Assembly (NCBI GenBank): GCA_002049455.2
Contig: KV918849.1
Coordinates: 186,001 to 250,000 of the forward strand
DNA: 64,000 nucleotides
Source of the DNA: Porphyra umbilicalis
Taxonomy: Eukaryota; Rhodophyta; Bangiophyceae; Bangiales; Bangiaceae
Direction of reading: 5' to 3'
Shown: positions 42,626 through 52,594 of the stretch, piece by piece
How positions within the stretch are numbered: the stretch's first letter is position 1
How the letters are laid out: every line of letters starts with the position of its first letter
Position numbers and translations under genes: made by a program
Notes under the pieces: generated by a model
What the model saw: only the letters and a program-made list of their open reading frames with translations
Told to the model about the DNA's origin: nothing
Database searches by the model: none

Positions 42626-45600
42626 CTCCCGGTTTTCCATCATCCGAGCGTCCCCATGTTGCCCCGATGGCGTCGACGATGGAGTGGGTGCCGCCGTGGA
42701 GCCAGGCATGGCGTCCGCCGGCGACGCACTCGTCGACGAAGAGCGGATGATCCACTGCTGCACAGGGTTCTTGTCGACGCCCGTCCTCAGCACCTCGTCC
42801 AATGCCATACATAGGCCGGGCTTCGTGAGCCCGTCCGCGATGTTGTCCTCCGATTTGACGAGCCCGACGTTGGAGATCTCGTGCTTGTTGTAGGCGTCGC
42901 GAGCAGCGGCCACGTCAATCATAAGCCGCTTCTCCGTCGTGTGCGACGCCCTAGTGATGACGTCGAACATCTGCTTCGAGTCGGTCAGCATGACCAGTGG
43001 CAACGGTTGGCCATAGACGCGCTCCAGGTCGTGCTTGAGGATGTAGGCCGCGTCAAAGGCATCTGCGAAGGCATACACCTCGCCCGCCATGATGCTCCGC
43101 ACGATGCGCCGTGCCTTCTTGCTCACGTACGTCAGCACGTGACATCGGTCCTCGGCGTCGCAGAGTAATACAACGTAACCGAGCTGGGACGACAGGTCGT
43201 CGTTGGAAGCAAAGGAAGCATCGGCGTACACGCGCAGGTGTAGCGATTCCCTCTCCAGCTTGGTATACCTCAGGCAGAGATCCTTGGTCGCCTTGGCGTG
43301 CTTGACCGCCCTGTTGAACTCCTTGAGGTGTCGCTCCGCGAACAGCACGTCGGTCACCTGCGCCGCGCGATTGATGGCGCAACATAGGTCAGGGCGACCA
43401 TGGGCCAGCCACGCAAAACCGGCACGCGCACGCACGAAGTCCTCGTAGCAAGTGGACGACGGAAGACGCGTCAGGGCGTCGATGTACGCCACCTGGTCCA
43501 AGGTAAAGGAGCGAGACGCCCCCGGCAAGGTGCGCACCGACACGCCGATGAAGTCAAAGTCGTCCCACACACGAGGCTTGGACTCGAACTTGTCCAGCGT
43601 GGCCAGTGTCAGGTTCTGAAAGGTCTCGTTGCCACCCATGCACGTGTCATCGACGTACGCGCCCAGAATCCCGTCAATGTTGTCCTTGTCCTGCTTGATG
43701 AAGAGCGCCGGGTCCCCCGTCATCGGGCTCATACCAAGGTCCTCCTTCACGTGAGTCGCAAACGTCGCGTCCCAGTAGTCCCCAGAGTCAGCAACGCCGT
43801 ACAGCGGCTTTAGCAGTTTTAGCAGTTCGCCATCCTGGAGCTTGAAGTATTTGGCATCCTTGGGGCGCACTCGGACGTAGAGGTCCCGCGTCATCGCGTC
43901 CTTGCTCTGTAGGTACGCCTGGTTGACATCGTGAGAGAAGAGACGCCAGCCCAGCACCGCACTTGTAGACACGATGAGCTTTGTAGAGCTCTGCCGTAGG
44001 GTGGAAAGGTTGTGAACGATGAACGGCTTCTCCTTGTCGCCGAAGCCCTGCGCAACGAAGCGCGACTTGGCCTTCTCCGCGGGCGTGTTCGGTTGCTTGA
44101 TGGCGTTCACGAAGCGGGCGCCAAGGATGTTGGCGCCAGCCGGCACATCCCTCTTGTGCACCTTCTTCCACGCTCTTCGGCGCTTCAGGCCGTCAGCCTC
44201 AGCCCACTTGGCGGCCTCCATCTCGGGTGTCAATGCCCGTGGATCACCGGGTTCGAGCACCTCCGTGATGAGCGTAGTGCTGGCCGCCTCTTGCTCATTC
44301 GCTGAGCCACCGGCGCCTCGTCGCGCGGCTCCTCCAACTCGACGGCCAATGTCTGCCACCAACGCTTCGGCTGCGGTGATTCCGTTGCTAGCATTGCGCG
44401 CACTTGTCGATGCTGCGCCCGCCGGATCCGCCACAGTCCCGTCGTTCGGTAGGTCAGCGCTCATGGAATCCAAGGCCGCAGTGTCACTGGGCTGCGCCGT
44501 CGTACTGGGACTGCCATGTGCGTCGGTCGCGCCCGGTGAGTTGGCCACGGTATCGTCACCTGCAACTGCTGCCGGCGTGATCGGTGGCTTGTACACTTTC
44601 ACTTTGTCGATGGAGAACAGCTTGAGACGGTCCTTGATGTTGAGCCACAGCAGCTTACCATCGCTGCCTTCCACGACGTACGGGCCTTCCCATGCCTTAG
44701 GGATCTCTCGGTAGACCAGAACACGTGCGCCAGGCTGCACCTCCGACCCTGCTGCCTTGGGCACTCGTTGACGGAACGCCTTGCTTAGCCTCGCTTGCGC
44801 CATCAGCTTCAGCATCTCGGCGCGCGCCTCGACGATGGCTTGACAGCGCTCTTGGTGACCGGGAAGGTTAACGGGCTTGATGGGCATCCGTGGGTTAATA
44901 CCCAACACCAGCGCTTGCGGCGAGATGCCACCCGGTCCTGCCGTCTGGTTCATGGACCACACCGCCAAGGCGAGCGTAAGTTCGTCCGAGATGCTCGGGT
45001 GCGCGCCTCGAATGAGTCGGAAGATATGCCGCAGCATGGCGTGGTAGCGCTCTCCAAAGCCAAGGGAGTTGTGGCTTTCAACGCCAGAGTCCAGAGGAGC
45101 AATGCCGGCGTCGCGCATCATCTGCTTCCACTCGTGCGACTGGAAGTTGGTCCTCTGGTCCAGGTGCAGCTGCTCGGGGTATCCGGCGTACACGGTCACC
45201 CAGCAACGCAGGAACGCTTCCCATACCGACTTGGAGCTCACGGTGTCCCGTAGGAACGCTGCAGCCGACAGCAGCGTGTCACGGTCCACGACGTGAAGCA
45301 CAGAGGTCTTGCCCAACGTCATGACATCGGCCATCACCCGTCGGTTGAAGCGGATGTCCTCCTCTGGCATTGCTACGCGGAAGCGGCTTGGCTCCTTCGA
45401 CAGCCGCTGACAAACGTCGCAAGCCTCGGTCACGTCTTCCAGCTGCCTTAATGTCTCAGGCGTTGCCTGCTGGTCCTTGGCTCTGCGCATGAGGGCGTAG
45501 AGGCGCTCCGGCTTGGCATGGTAGAAGTGCTTGTGGATGCGCTGCAGCTCCGGGAAAGTGTACAGGACCTCCGCGCCCCAATCGAGGTAGATGTGGCCGA

Positions 45601-46045
45601 ACTTGCGCACCAACGGCACGGCCACACCCTCCTCGACGCACACCAAGCGGTTGGTGACGTTGTTCACATACATGCGATGTAGATCGAGGGTGTCGAGACC
45701 CAGGAGGAACGGGACGTTGAGCACGATGACGTTGACGATGAGCGGTAGGAAGTAGTCGTTGGCAACAGGCAATCGGATGCTCACCGCACCGATGGTGTCG
45801 TAGTCACTGCCACCAAGTCGAAACCGCCTGGGGTCCTTGGCCTTGTCCAGCCCGATGTCCTTGCCGATCGAAGCCAAGTAGGCTTCGGCTTGCGGCTTGC
45901 CGATGACGGTGCGCTGCGCTCCGGTATCCAGACATGCGCCTTGAAACTCCTTCGTGGACGCCAGCAGCACGACGCTCTGCGGGTCTTCCTCAATGTTGGG
46001 CTTAGGCGGCGGTCGTCTGTGGCCGGGGGAAGGTCGACGGATCAA
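42617..46045 (-). CDS. pol: copia Pol polyprotein (protease, integrase, reverse transcriptase, RNase H)
   Basis: An intact 1142-codon frame. Numbered from the TTG at 46045 (not a true start), protease has LDTGA with Asp40. Integrase has the H-H-C-C finger (His171/173/176, Cys209, Cys212) and a D,D(35)E triad at Asp240, Asp296 and Glu332. Reverse transcriptase has YVDD at 797-800, preceded by the SHDVNQAYLQS block. RNase H has YADASFA, AGEVYAF, LTDSKQMFDV and EDNIADGLTK near the end. No ATG lies near the start. The frame overlaps the end of gag in the -1 frame, so Pol is most likely made as a Gag-Pol fusion by frameshifting. The stop TAG (42619-42617) lies inside the 3' LTR. Everything needed for reverse transcription and integration is present. 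Confidence 0.96.
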   Translation of the reverse strand: MIRRPSPGHRRPPPKPNIEEDPQSVVLLASTKEFQGACLDTGAQRTVIGKPQAEAYLASIGKDIGLDKAKDPRRFRLGGSDYDTIGAVSIRLPVANDYFLPLIVNVIVLNVPFLLGLDTLDLHRMYVNNVTNRLVCVEEGVAVPLVRKFGHIYLDWGAEVLYTFPELQRIHKHFYHAKPERLYALMRRAKDQQATPETLRQLEDVTEACDVCQRLSKEPSRFRVAMPEEDIRFNRRVMADVMTLGKTSVLHVVDRDTLLSAAAFLRDTVSSKSVWEAFLRCWVTVYAGYPEQLHLDQRTNFQSHEWKQMMRDAGIAPLDSGVESHNSLGFGERYHAMLRHIFRLIRGAHPSISDELTLALAVWSMNQTAGPGGISPQALVLGINPRMPIKPVNLPGHQERCQAIVEARAEMLKLMAQARLSKAFRQRVPKAAGSEVQPGARVLVYREIPKAWEGPYVVEGSDGKLLWLNIKDRLKLFSIDKVKVYKPPITPAAVAGDDTVANSPGATDAHGSPSTTAQPSDTAALDSMSADLPNDGTVADPAGAASTSARNASNGITAAEALVADIGRRVGGAARRGAGGSANEQEAASTTLITEVLEPGDPRALTPEMEAAKWAEADGLKRRRAWKKVHKRDVPAGANILGARFVNAIKQPNTPAEKAKSRFVAQGFGDKEKPFIVHNLSTLRQSSTKLIVSTSAVLGWRLFSHDVNQAYLQSKDAMTRDLYVRVRPKDAKYFKLQDGELLKLLKPLYGVADSGDYWDATFATHVKEDLGMSPMTGDPALFIKQDKDNIDGILGAYVDDTCMGGNETFQNLTLATLDKFESKPRVWDDFDFIGVSVRTLPGASRSFTLDQVAYIDALTRLPSSTCYEDFVRARAGFAWLAHGRPDLCCAINRAAQVTDVLFAERHLKEFNRAVKHAKATKDLCLRYTKLERESLHLRVYADASFASNDDLSSQLGYVVLLCDAEDRCHVLTYVSKKARRIVRSIMAGEVYAFADAFDAAYILKHDLERVYGQPLPLVMLTDSKQMFDVITRASHTTEKRLMIDVAAARDAYNKHEISNVGLVKSEDNIADGLTKPGLCMALDEVLRTGVDKNPVQQWIIRSSSTSASPADAMPGSTAAPTPSSTPSGQHGDARMMENRECE

Positions 46046-46063
46046 ACCCCCGGCTAAAAACCC
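46022..46063 (-). promoter_or_regulatory. predicted -1 ribosomal frameshift signal between gag and pol
   Basis: On the minus strand the gag codons CCG GGT TTT TAG contain the heptamer G GGT TTT (46063-46057), which fits the X XXY YYZ rule. A -1 slip re-reads it as GGG TTT and continues TTA GCC GGG GGT TTG into pol. Two nt downstream, GCCGGGGG (46054-46047) can pair perfectly with CCCCCGGC (46029-46022) across a 17-nt loop, a strong 8-bp stem. The spacer is shorter than the usual 5-9 nt, but the lower pairs could open. Confidence 0.75.
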
Positions 46064-48090
46064 GGACCGCTTTCGCGTCGACCAGCAACCGCATCGTCGG
46101 AAATGCCCGTCATGGCGTAGAAGAGTTCCGACGCAGCTTCGTGCGTACCGCCATCGGTCACGCGCCCATGATGCCCATCTTGGTCCTCCGCGACACCGGC
46201 ATTGTCTTGTCCGGCGTCTTCGGCCTTGCCGTCATCGGGGTCGCACATCTTGTCCGAGCTAAACATGGACGTGCCGGCAAGCTCACAGCAAATCTCATGG
46301 TAGACGGTAGCTGCTACGTCCTTGGAAGGGCGACGCTCCGCCCAGAATTTGCTGCGGCTCTTGCGGACCTTCTCCCAATCGATTCGCCCGCTGGTGCAAT
46401 CGGCTAGGCGGTGGGATGCATCACCGCAGTTCCAGCACCCACCGGTGCGCGCACTGCCCGTCATCTTGCGGTCGCCACCTGGGCGAAACGGTGCGCGGTT
46501 GCCCACACCGGTGTTGGCTACCCCGTACCGACCTTGCCCGTTGTAGAAGACACCGGCCGCAGCGACACCTCCGTCGCGCGCCGACGCACGGTCACGCAGT
46601 GCGGCTGCGTCTGAATCGTTGTCCAGCGCAAGAGCGGCCTGCAGCTGTCGGTAAAGGTCGTGGAAACCGACAGCGCCGGCACCCAACCCGCTGAGGGGCT
46701 GTTTTGCCCATTGTGGACCGAGGACCGCCGAACGGAGGAAGTTGGCCCGGTGTTGGTCGCTGTCAAAACCCTTGGGCACCTTCTTGGACATCCGCTCTAC
46801 GACCTTGAATGTCTCGTCCAGCGCCGCCTTCTCCGACATGCCCTTGGCAACAAAGTCGCTCATACGAAGGCGCTGAAGGTCGTTCTTGGCCCGCTCCTGG
46901 TCAACGGGCGAGAGGAAGCGACTACGAACGCGCGAGCAGGCGTCAGCGTACGTCGTCGCGAAGCCAATGACATGGTCAAGGAAAAAGCGTAACGCCTCTC
47001 CCGCAAGGATGTTGTGTAGGAAGGCCAGCTTGTTACCTGCGTCCACCCGGTAGTCATGCGTAACAAGATCGTACTGCAGGACGTAGTCGTCCCAAAGTTG
47101 ATCGCTCTTTCCAGAGAACTTGGCCGACACATCCTTGAAACGTTGGCCAATGTTGTGGGCCTGGCGATCGACGGGTACCGCCGTCAGGTGCCCATCGTTT
47201 GCGTACGACCGCCCCGCGCCATGTCCGCGTCCATAGTCGTCATCTCGAGCGAGTCCAACCGTCTCGCCTGACGCGCCGCGGTGGCTGCCGGAAGCGCGCA
47301 AGAAAGCGTCTAATGCCCCTTCACAATCACCACCTCCGCGGCCACCCGCATCGTGGACCGTTCTGTTACCAGCCACATCTCGGCCGCTGGCCTCGTCCGT
47401 ACGCGATCGATTCCCGACGCCGCTATGGATAGCGCGATGGCGAGAACCGCCATCATTGCCTTCACGAAAAGCAGTGCCCCCAATAGGAACGTCATCACGA
47501 CGGCCACGTGGCGCTGACCCGGGGTAGTTGCGCGCATCTTGGCTTGGTAGAAGTGGGAAACGAGGGAGCCACGGGGCATCCGCGCTGCTCGGCCCGTCCT
47601 CACGCCGATCAAGTGAGCCTTCCGCGGAAACATCACGCATTTGCGCAAGGCGCGTTGGAGTAGTAAGCGCTTGCTTGACGACGGGAGAAGAACCACCTTG
47701 GTGCGTGTACTCATCGACCATCTTGATGGCTAGCACGCGGTCGTCGTCTTGATAAATTTGCGCCGCTAGCGTCATCACGGTCCGCGTCGACCTGTCCGTT
47801 ATGATGCCAACCTCCCAGTGATTGAGCCAATCGACGAGTTCTTGGTGGAGCAGCGACACCTCCATCATATCATGGTTGAACATGCGCGCAGGCGGGAAGA
47901 GATCAGCTACCTTCTGCTTCAGCTGCTCCCCCTTGAAGAGCGTCCCGTCCGTCGAAGCGTTGATCGCACGTATCATGCGAATAAAGTTCGCCGGGGACGA
48001 AGACAGGTCCTGCGGGTCAAGGCCCGGCACGAACGAAAACAAAACCACAGGGGCATCGCCCCCAAGGCCAGTCCCGGCGGAGCTCGACAT
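46054..48090 (-). CDS. gag: copia Gag with CCHC zinc knuckle
   Basis: A 678-residue structural protein expected to form the virus-like particle and package the RNA. The ATG at 48090 is followed by a helical region and an Arg/Gly/Asp-rich middle. Next is a conserved gag core (FSGKSDQLWDDYVLQYDLV through FLDHVIGF) and a CCHC knuckle CWNCGDASHRLADC at about residues 552-565. It ends SGPGF-TAG at 46054-46056. The last codons form a slippery heptamer leading into pol. Separate gag and pol frames are unusual for Ty1/copia, where many plant and insect elements have one continuous frame. Confidence 0.93.
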   Translation of the reverse strand: MSSSAGTGLGGDAPVVLFSFVPGLDPQDLSSSPANFIRMIRAINASTDGTLFKGEQLKQKVADLFPPARMFNHDMMEVSLLHQELVDWLNHWEVGIITDRSTRTVMTLAAQIYQDDDRVLAIKMVDEYTHQGGSSPVVKQALTTPTRLAQMRDVSAEGSLDRREDGPSSADAPWLPRFPLLPSQDARNYPGSAPRGRRDDVPIGGTAFREGNDGGSRHRAIHSGVGNRSRTDEASGRDVAGNRTVHDAGGRGGGDCEGALDAFLRASGSHRGASGETVGLARDDDYGRGHGAGRSYANDGHLTAVPVDRQAHNIGQRFKDVSAKFSGKSDQLWDDYVLQYDLVTHDYRVDAGNKLAFLHNILAGEALRFFLDHVIGFATTYADACSRVRSRFLSPVDQERAKNDLQRLRMSDFVAKGMSEKAALDETFKVVERMSKKVPKGFDSDQHRANFLRSAVLGPQWAKQPLSGLGAGAVGFHDLYRQLQAALALDNDSDAAALRDRASARDGGVAAAGVFYNGQGRYGVANTGVGNRAPFRPGGDRKMTGSARTGGCWNCGDASHRLADCTSGRIDWEKVRKSRSKFWAERRPSKDVAATVYHEICCELAGTSMFSSDKMCDPDDGKAEDAGQDNAGVAEDQDGHHGRVTDGGTHEAASELFYAMTGISDDAVAGRRESGPGF

Positions 48091-48953
48091 GTCGTCGACG
48101 AGGACTACTCGTCACGAAGAAGGAAGTAGCCCACCTTGATGCGCGCGTCCGCCCCGGTTGTCGCGCAAGCAAGAAGCAGCTTCACTTGGGTTAGAGCCCG
48201 CCTTGATGACCCTTCAGCAACCGGCCAACAGCTGCAATCCACCACGTCGGCGACCACCGTGCGCCTCGCGTGCGAAACCACTCGAACCGACAACCAACAG
48301 GGGCGCAGAAAACTCGTCCGCCCCCCGCGTGGATGGCGTCCCCCGCGACGCGCTCCACTGCCCGCCTGTCACCTGTGACGGCAAGCGTAAAGCTCACCGG
48401 ATCGAGGTGGGCAGTGGATCACACAAGGTGGGTCAAAGTCCTTAGACAGCCACCTCCCCGGCCGTGCCGACCCCCCCTGCCCCTTCTAGACAGGCCGAGG
48501 CCCCAGTTGGGACAAGGGGAGAAGGAGACTCGCCACCTCTCTCGGGATTGCGTCCACTTCACTGACGACGCCCCAGAAGGAACGCCGCCGTCGGATCAGA
48601 GACAGTACGCACACGTGGGCAAGGTGGGGGCCACCAAGACAACACGAGTGCACAACACAGGTTAGGCGGCGGCAGAGCCGACACACCAACACCAGAGCAG
48701 CACGGGATAGGCGGCGGCAAAGCCGACACGCCAACACCAGAGCAGCACGGGATAGACGGCGGCAGAGCCGACACGCCAACACCCGAGCAGCACAGGATAG
48801 TCGGCGGCAGAGCCGACACGACAACACCCGAGCAGCAAAGGCTAGGCGGCGGCAGCGCCGACACGCCAAAACCCAAGCTGCACCCGTTCGTCACAGCCGC
48901 GCGCGTCGCCAGCTCGACGCGAGCGTCTCGCTCGCCGCGAGAAAAATCGCGAT
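48091..48953 (-). other. copia 5' leader between LTR and gag
   Basis: 863 nt without a recognised protein. It contains the five-unit 45-bp repeat (48663-48887). Directly inside the LTR it is rich in short CG-rich inverted repeats and has no standard primer-binding site. Confidence 0.7.
48663..48887 (-). repeat. 45-bp tandem repeat, five units, in the copia leader
   Basis: Units start at 48663, 48708, 48753, 48798 and 48843 (TAGGCGGCGGCAGAGCCGAC and variants), spacing exactly 45. GGCGGC...GCCGAC within each unit can form a small stem. The period is a multiple of three, and minus-strand frames across it give 15-residue repeats. Confidence 0.85.
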
Positions 48954-49618
48954 TGTGGGTACACGGCGAGAATCAAGAACAAACGCAGTGTAAGCGCAGT
49001 GCGCCTGACACCGACAGTCGCAGACCCCACCCTTAGGGGGGGTCGACGACGTCGGTACAAGCGCTTCCGGGCAACCGCTCCCCCGCTAATCGGTGCGGAG
49101 CGGCCCTCTTATGCTCGCGCGCACGGCGTGCGCACGGCACCAACCCATCCCGCTGGAACACGCCAAACAGGGCGCCCTGCCCCCACCCCCCCTGTACAGG
49201 GCAACGGGGACAGACAAATCGCCCGCGAGAAACAGCCCGCGGGCCAAGCCCCACCCCCCCCCCGCAAAGGGCAGTGGGCACATACAAGGCGCCCGCGGGA
49301 AACCGCCCGCGGGCCAATGCACACACGTCGAAACGACAGACGACGGCGTCGGCCACGACGTGTGGCCAACCAATGCAAGGGAAACAGTCACACGACCGGC
49401 ACCAATCGTGGCGCGTGTCCAATCAAGATGCCGCAAACAGCCACGGCTCCAGCCCCTGGACAGCCAATCGGGGAGCAATCGTGCAGATCAACGATGTAAG
49501 CACGATGCAAGGCCTTCGTGCTCCGACAGGTGTAAGCATGACTCAAAGAGCCCGCCTCCCGCGCCCAATAGCCGGGACGCGAGGATGTCATCCGCCGTAA
49601 GTCGTCGGACTATTCACA
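48954..49618 (-). repeat. 5' LTR of the copia element
   Basis: 665 bp. In transcription orientation it holds at least six ATTGG (CCAAT-box) motifs and a GCATAAGAGG candidate TATA-like element (plus strand near 49110). Two copies of a CCCGCGGG-containing inverted block lie between them. These fit a promoter function; motif evidence only. Confidence 0.95.
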
Positions 49619-49939
49619 TCAGGGCCGCCAAAGACGGACATCATCGCACCCAATGCCGAATGTTCCGCTGTAGAAAGAACAACCAACTCGCAAGCTTTCA
49701 GTCTATGCGCGCTGTTCCGGTGTGTGGACTGCTTTTTGGAGCTTTGTCGTGGGTGCAAAAAAAGTAGGGTGCGGATTATGTGGTACTTTTTGCGCCCTCG
49801 TTGACGCCGTGCTTCCATTGCGCGCCTGCGCAGTGCACCTCGTTGCTGGATCCACCACGAGCCCGGTTCCGGCCCGAATTGCTCGTAAACGCTCGTTGAA
49901 AACGGGCTCCTGCTCGCACGCTGGGAGTGTTTGCTCGTA
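49619..49939. other. no gene; partner of a dispersed inverted motif
   Basis: The stretch around 49830-49885 (CAGTGCACCTCGTTG then CCACCACGAGCCCGGTTC) recurs inverted at about 51770-51830, with few mismatches over ~60 nt. No protein is recognised. Confidence 0.5.
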
Positions 49940-50567
49940 TGGTGCGTGTCCCAAAAATGAGACATGGCGGTTTTTTCGTTTTTTCTCGGCCCACTGGCCT
50001 TCTGCAACGGTCCGATAATGTAATGTGACCCACTCGGTCCCACTACGCTTCCAGAACAGCCCCTGACAGTGTTAGTAGAGGCTGCACATCCTGACGTGTC
50101 ATGGGGGAAAGTGTCATTCATTGCAACTTCGACAGGTGACGATCACGCGGCCCAATCAAATGCACAGATACTAGAGCAGACATGTGCTGACAATTTGTGC
50201 ACGAAGAAAAGGGCACCACCTTCCCAATAAAAACGTGAAAAAGACCCCAATGTAGCCCCCTGTGAGGAAAACACGATTGGGGACACCCCTCATCGAAGCT
50301 CCAGTTCGCACATGAGCTTTGGCGTTGCAAACCTTTAACCCCAAGAACCTGAAAAAGACTGGCTCCAAGATAGGGGCTATCTGAGAGGTCCACAGAACAG
50401 GGCCCACAGGCGGATATTAAGGAGTTGTCAGCCAAGCACGCGTCGGGAGAGGCTCTTTCCATGGAGGCCAGTCGAGAAATTTCTCATATCCCACGCCGCC
50501 TGCCCCCGTGCAGTGATGTGTCAGTCCTTCAGAAAACGCGCATGTCTCATTTTTGGGACACGCACCA
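49940..50567. mobile_element. MITE with perfect ~27-bp terminal inverted repeats
   Basis: TGGTGCGTGTCCCAAAAATG with GAGACATG at the left end (49940-49966) is matched perfectly by its complement at 50541-50567. TA on both outer sides (49938-49939 and 50568-50569) fits a TA target duplication. About 628 bp, no coding capacity, so a non-autonomous element. Perfect ends suggest recent movement. Confidence 0.75.
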
Positions 50568-52077
50568 TATCCCGTCCAAAAAACTCGTTGTGGCGTGCTG
50601 GCGACGACATTAGGGCGTGATTAAGAGCTCCATGAAGTCCGCTCAAGTTCTTACAAGTGCGACTTGATACACTAAACGGGTGCGGTGCTCAGTACCGGAT
50701 CTGTGCCGAGTAGGGCAAGAAATACGTAGTGCTGGTACGGTGGGGCGACGATGGAGGACATCGGGGAGGTCAGCCAGCGGAAGGGCCGGTGGAGCACGTG
50801 GCGGGGCGGGGCAGTCCCAGCGGGGGGGGGGGGGGGAGGGCGTTGGTGGAGGTGGCGGGGGTGCGGCCGCCACGCAGGTGGCTCGGTCTCCGCCGCGGCG
50901 GTGGTCATCGCAGCGGGATGGGCGGTGGGGCAGGTGGCGGGGCGGGGCAGAGCCAGCGGGGGGGGCATGGCGGGGGTGGCGGGGGCGCGGCCGCCACGCG
51001 GGGTGGGGCCATGGCGGAGTTGGCGGGGGTGCGGCCGCCACGCGGGCGGCTCGGTCGCCGCAGCGGCGGCGGCTGTCGCAGCGGGAGGTAGCCGCCGCTG
51101 CCGTAGCCGCCACTGGCGCAAGCACAGGCCGGCGGCGGGGAAGCACGGTAACAAAGGTGGAGTATGGCAACAGCAGTGGGCAGCCGGCACAGAGTCGGCA
51201 GAGCGACGCGGATATCATGCCGCAAGCCCCGCAACCCCCCCGGGGTGGGGGGCGTCGGAACCCGCTTTCTCCGCACGGGATGCACAGTTCTTTGGCAATT
51301 GTCACAGAACTTGGTGGGAAGTGAGTTCACAATACCGAAACCATTCCCTTTCGCCGTTCACGGAGGGACAGTTGCCGCTCCGGTGGCTGGCAATACATAC
51401 CGTCAAGTCGCAGAGAAGGGGGAGCTAAGTGTGAGAACCCGGTACTCGTGCAGCACCTCGACACCCGTGCTCGACTTAATACACGCGCCTCGACAAGGGT
51501 GTCCTAATGCAAGCGTGCAGAAATCGCAGAAACACCTCGTTGAGAGAACGGGAGAGCTCGCACGCGCTTGTTGAGCATCTGCGTACGTTTGCATACGGGC
51601 ATTCACACTATGGCCCTGTACATCATAGGAGGCGCTTCCAGAGACGCTTCTAATGCATCCAAAAAGTCGGTGTAAAATGCTCAACTGCAAAAGTATGCAA
51701 ACGAAGACATGGTTTGCACGAGAAAAACGCTCCAAAGAGGCGTTTACCAGGGGTCGTGCAAGTTCTGAACGAGCAATTTGAGCCAGAACCGGGCTCGTGG
51801 TGGCTCCAACAACGAGGTGCACTACGCTGTGAGGCGTGCTCGACCAGGGAAAGTTGTAAGCATGTACATGACGAGCCTTACAGCCAGTCAGAAGTCGAAA
51901 TTGAGCGTCAGGGAAGCGCTGGCGGGCGGGACCAAAAGTGAAGCGCCGTCCCTTGGACATGGCCGGATCGTTGCATGTCACTCGTCTGTCGCACAGATTA
52001 CGAAGCGGGGGGCTACTGTGAGATTGCATGAGCCCGCCTTTCTTTTTGTCTCATTCAAGGAGTTAGGAAATGCGCCG
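50568..52077. other. no gene; G-rich minisatellite at 50.8-51.1 kb
   Basis: From about 50790 to 51120 a degenerate G-rich repeat recurs around GGTGCGGCCGCCACG and GGCGGGGCGGGGCAG, giving Gly/Ala/Arg-rich frames without domains. The remainder is unremarkable except for the inverted motif near 51770-51830. Confidence 0.4.
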
Positions 52078-52594
52078 TGCAGCTTTCACATGACATTCGC
52101 GTGAATATGCGATGTGAAAACGCGGGGGGGGGGGGGGGGGCGCGCGCGCTCCGCGCGCCTCGGGCGGGGGCCGGATGCGCTCGTCGATTGACGAAATCAA
52201 CAGTGAGATTCCATCAACTTCGGGCGCATCCTCGACATCGGTGCCAGCAATCAGGACCGATTGGGGCCACCCAGAACTGGGGCCCGACCACAAAGTTCTC
52301 CGGATCGGGGTGGCGAATCGGTCCCCACTGTCGCCGAGGACAGCACGGCGACACAGGACCCGACGGATCGGTCCCCCCGCCGCCGTACCGAATCCGCCGC
52401 CACGACGTGCGCGTGGACGCTGATGCCGTCGCGGTTGACGCCATCGTCGTCGCGCCCGCCACCATGGCGCCGCTTTTACCAGGCGTGCGTCTCCTTCGGG
52501 CGGACCGGCATCGGGCACCCGTACGCGCGGTTCCCGTGCACCCGGCACTGCTGAGTGGTCGCTAGCGGTGTTTCAGCTGTTTCCGGTATGTTGA

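Larger units (their letters stand above)
41961..49618 (-). mobile_element. complete Ty1/copia LTR retrotransposon, 7658 bp
   Basis: Two 665-bp direct LTRs at a constant offset of 6993 start TGTG and end CACA. They are flanked by a perfect 5-bp target duplication, TCAGG (41956-41960 and 49619-49623). Transcription runs on the minus strand: 5' LTR, an 863-nt leader, gag, pol, 3' LTR. The pol domain order protease-integrase-RT-RNase H defines Ty1/copia. Apparently identical LTRs and intact ORFs indicate a recent insertion that may still be active. A purine-rich stretch (GGAAAACCGGGAG, minus strand, 42626-42638) sits where the polypurine tract belongs. The sequence inside the 5' LTR does not start with a usual TGG primer-binding site, so priming may use an internal tRNA fragment. 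Confidence 0.97.
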
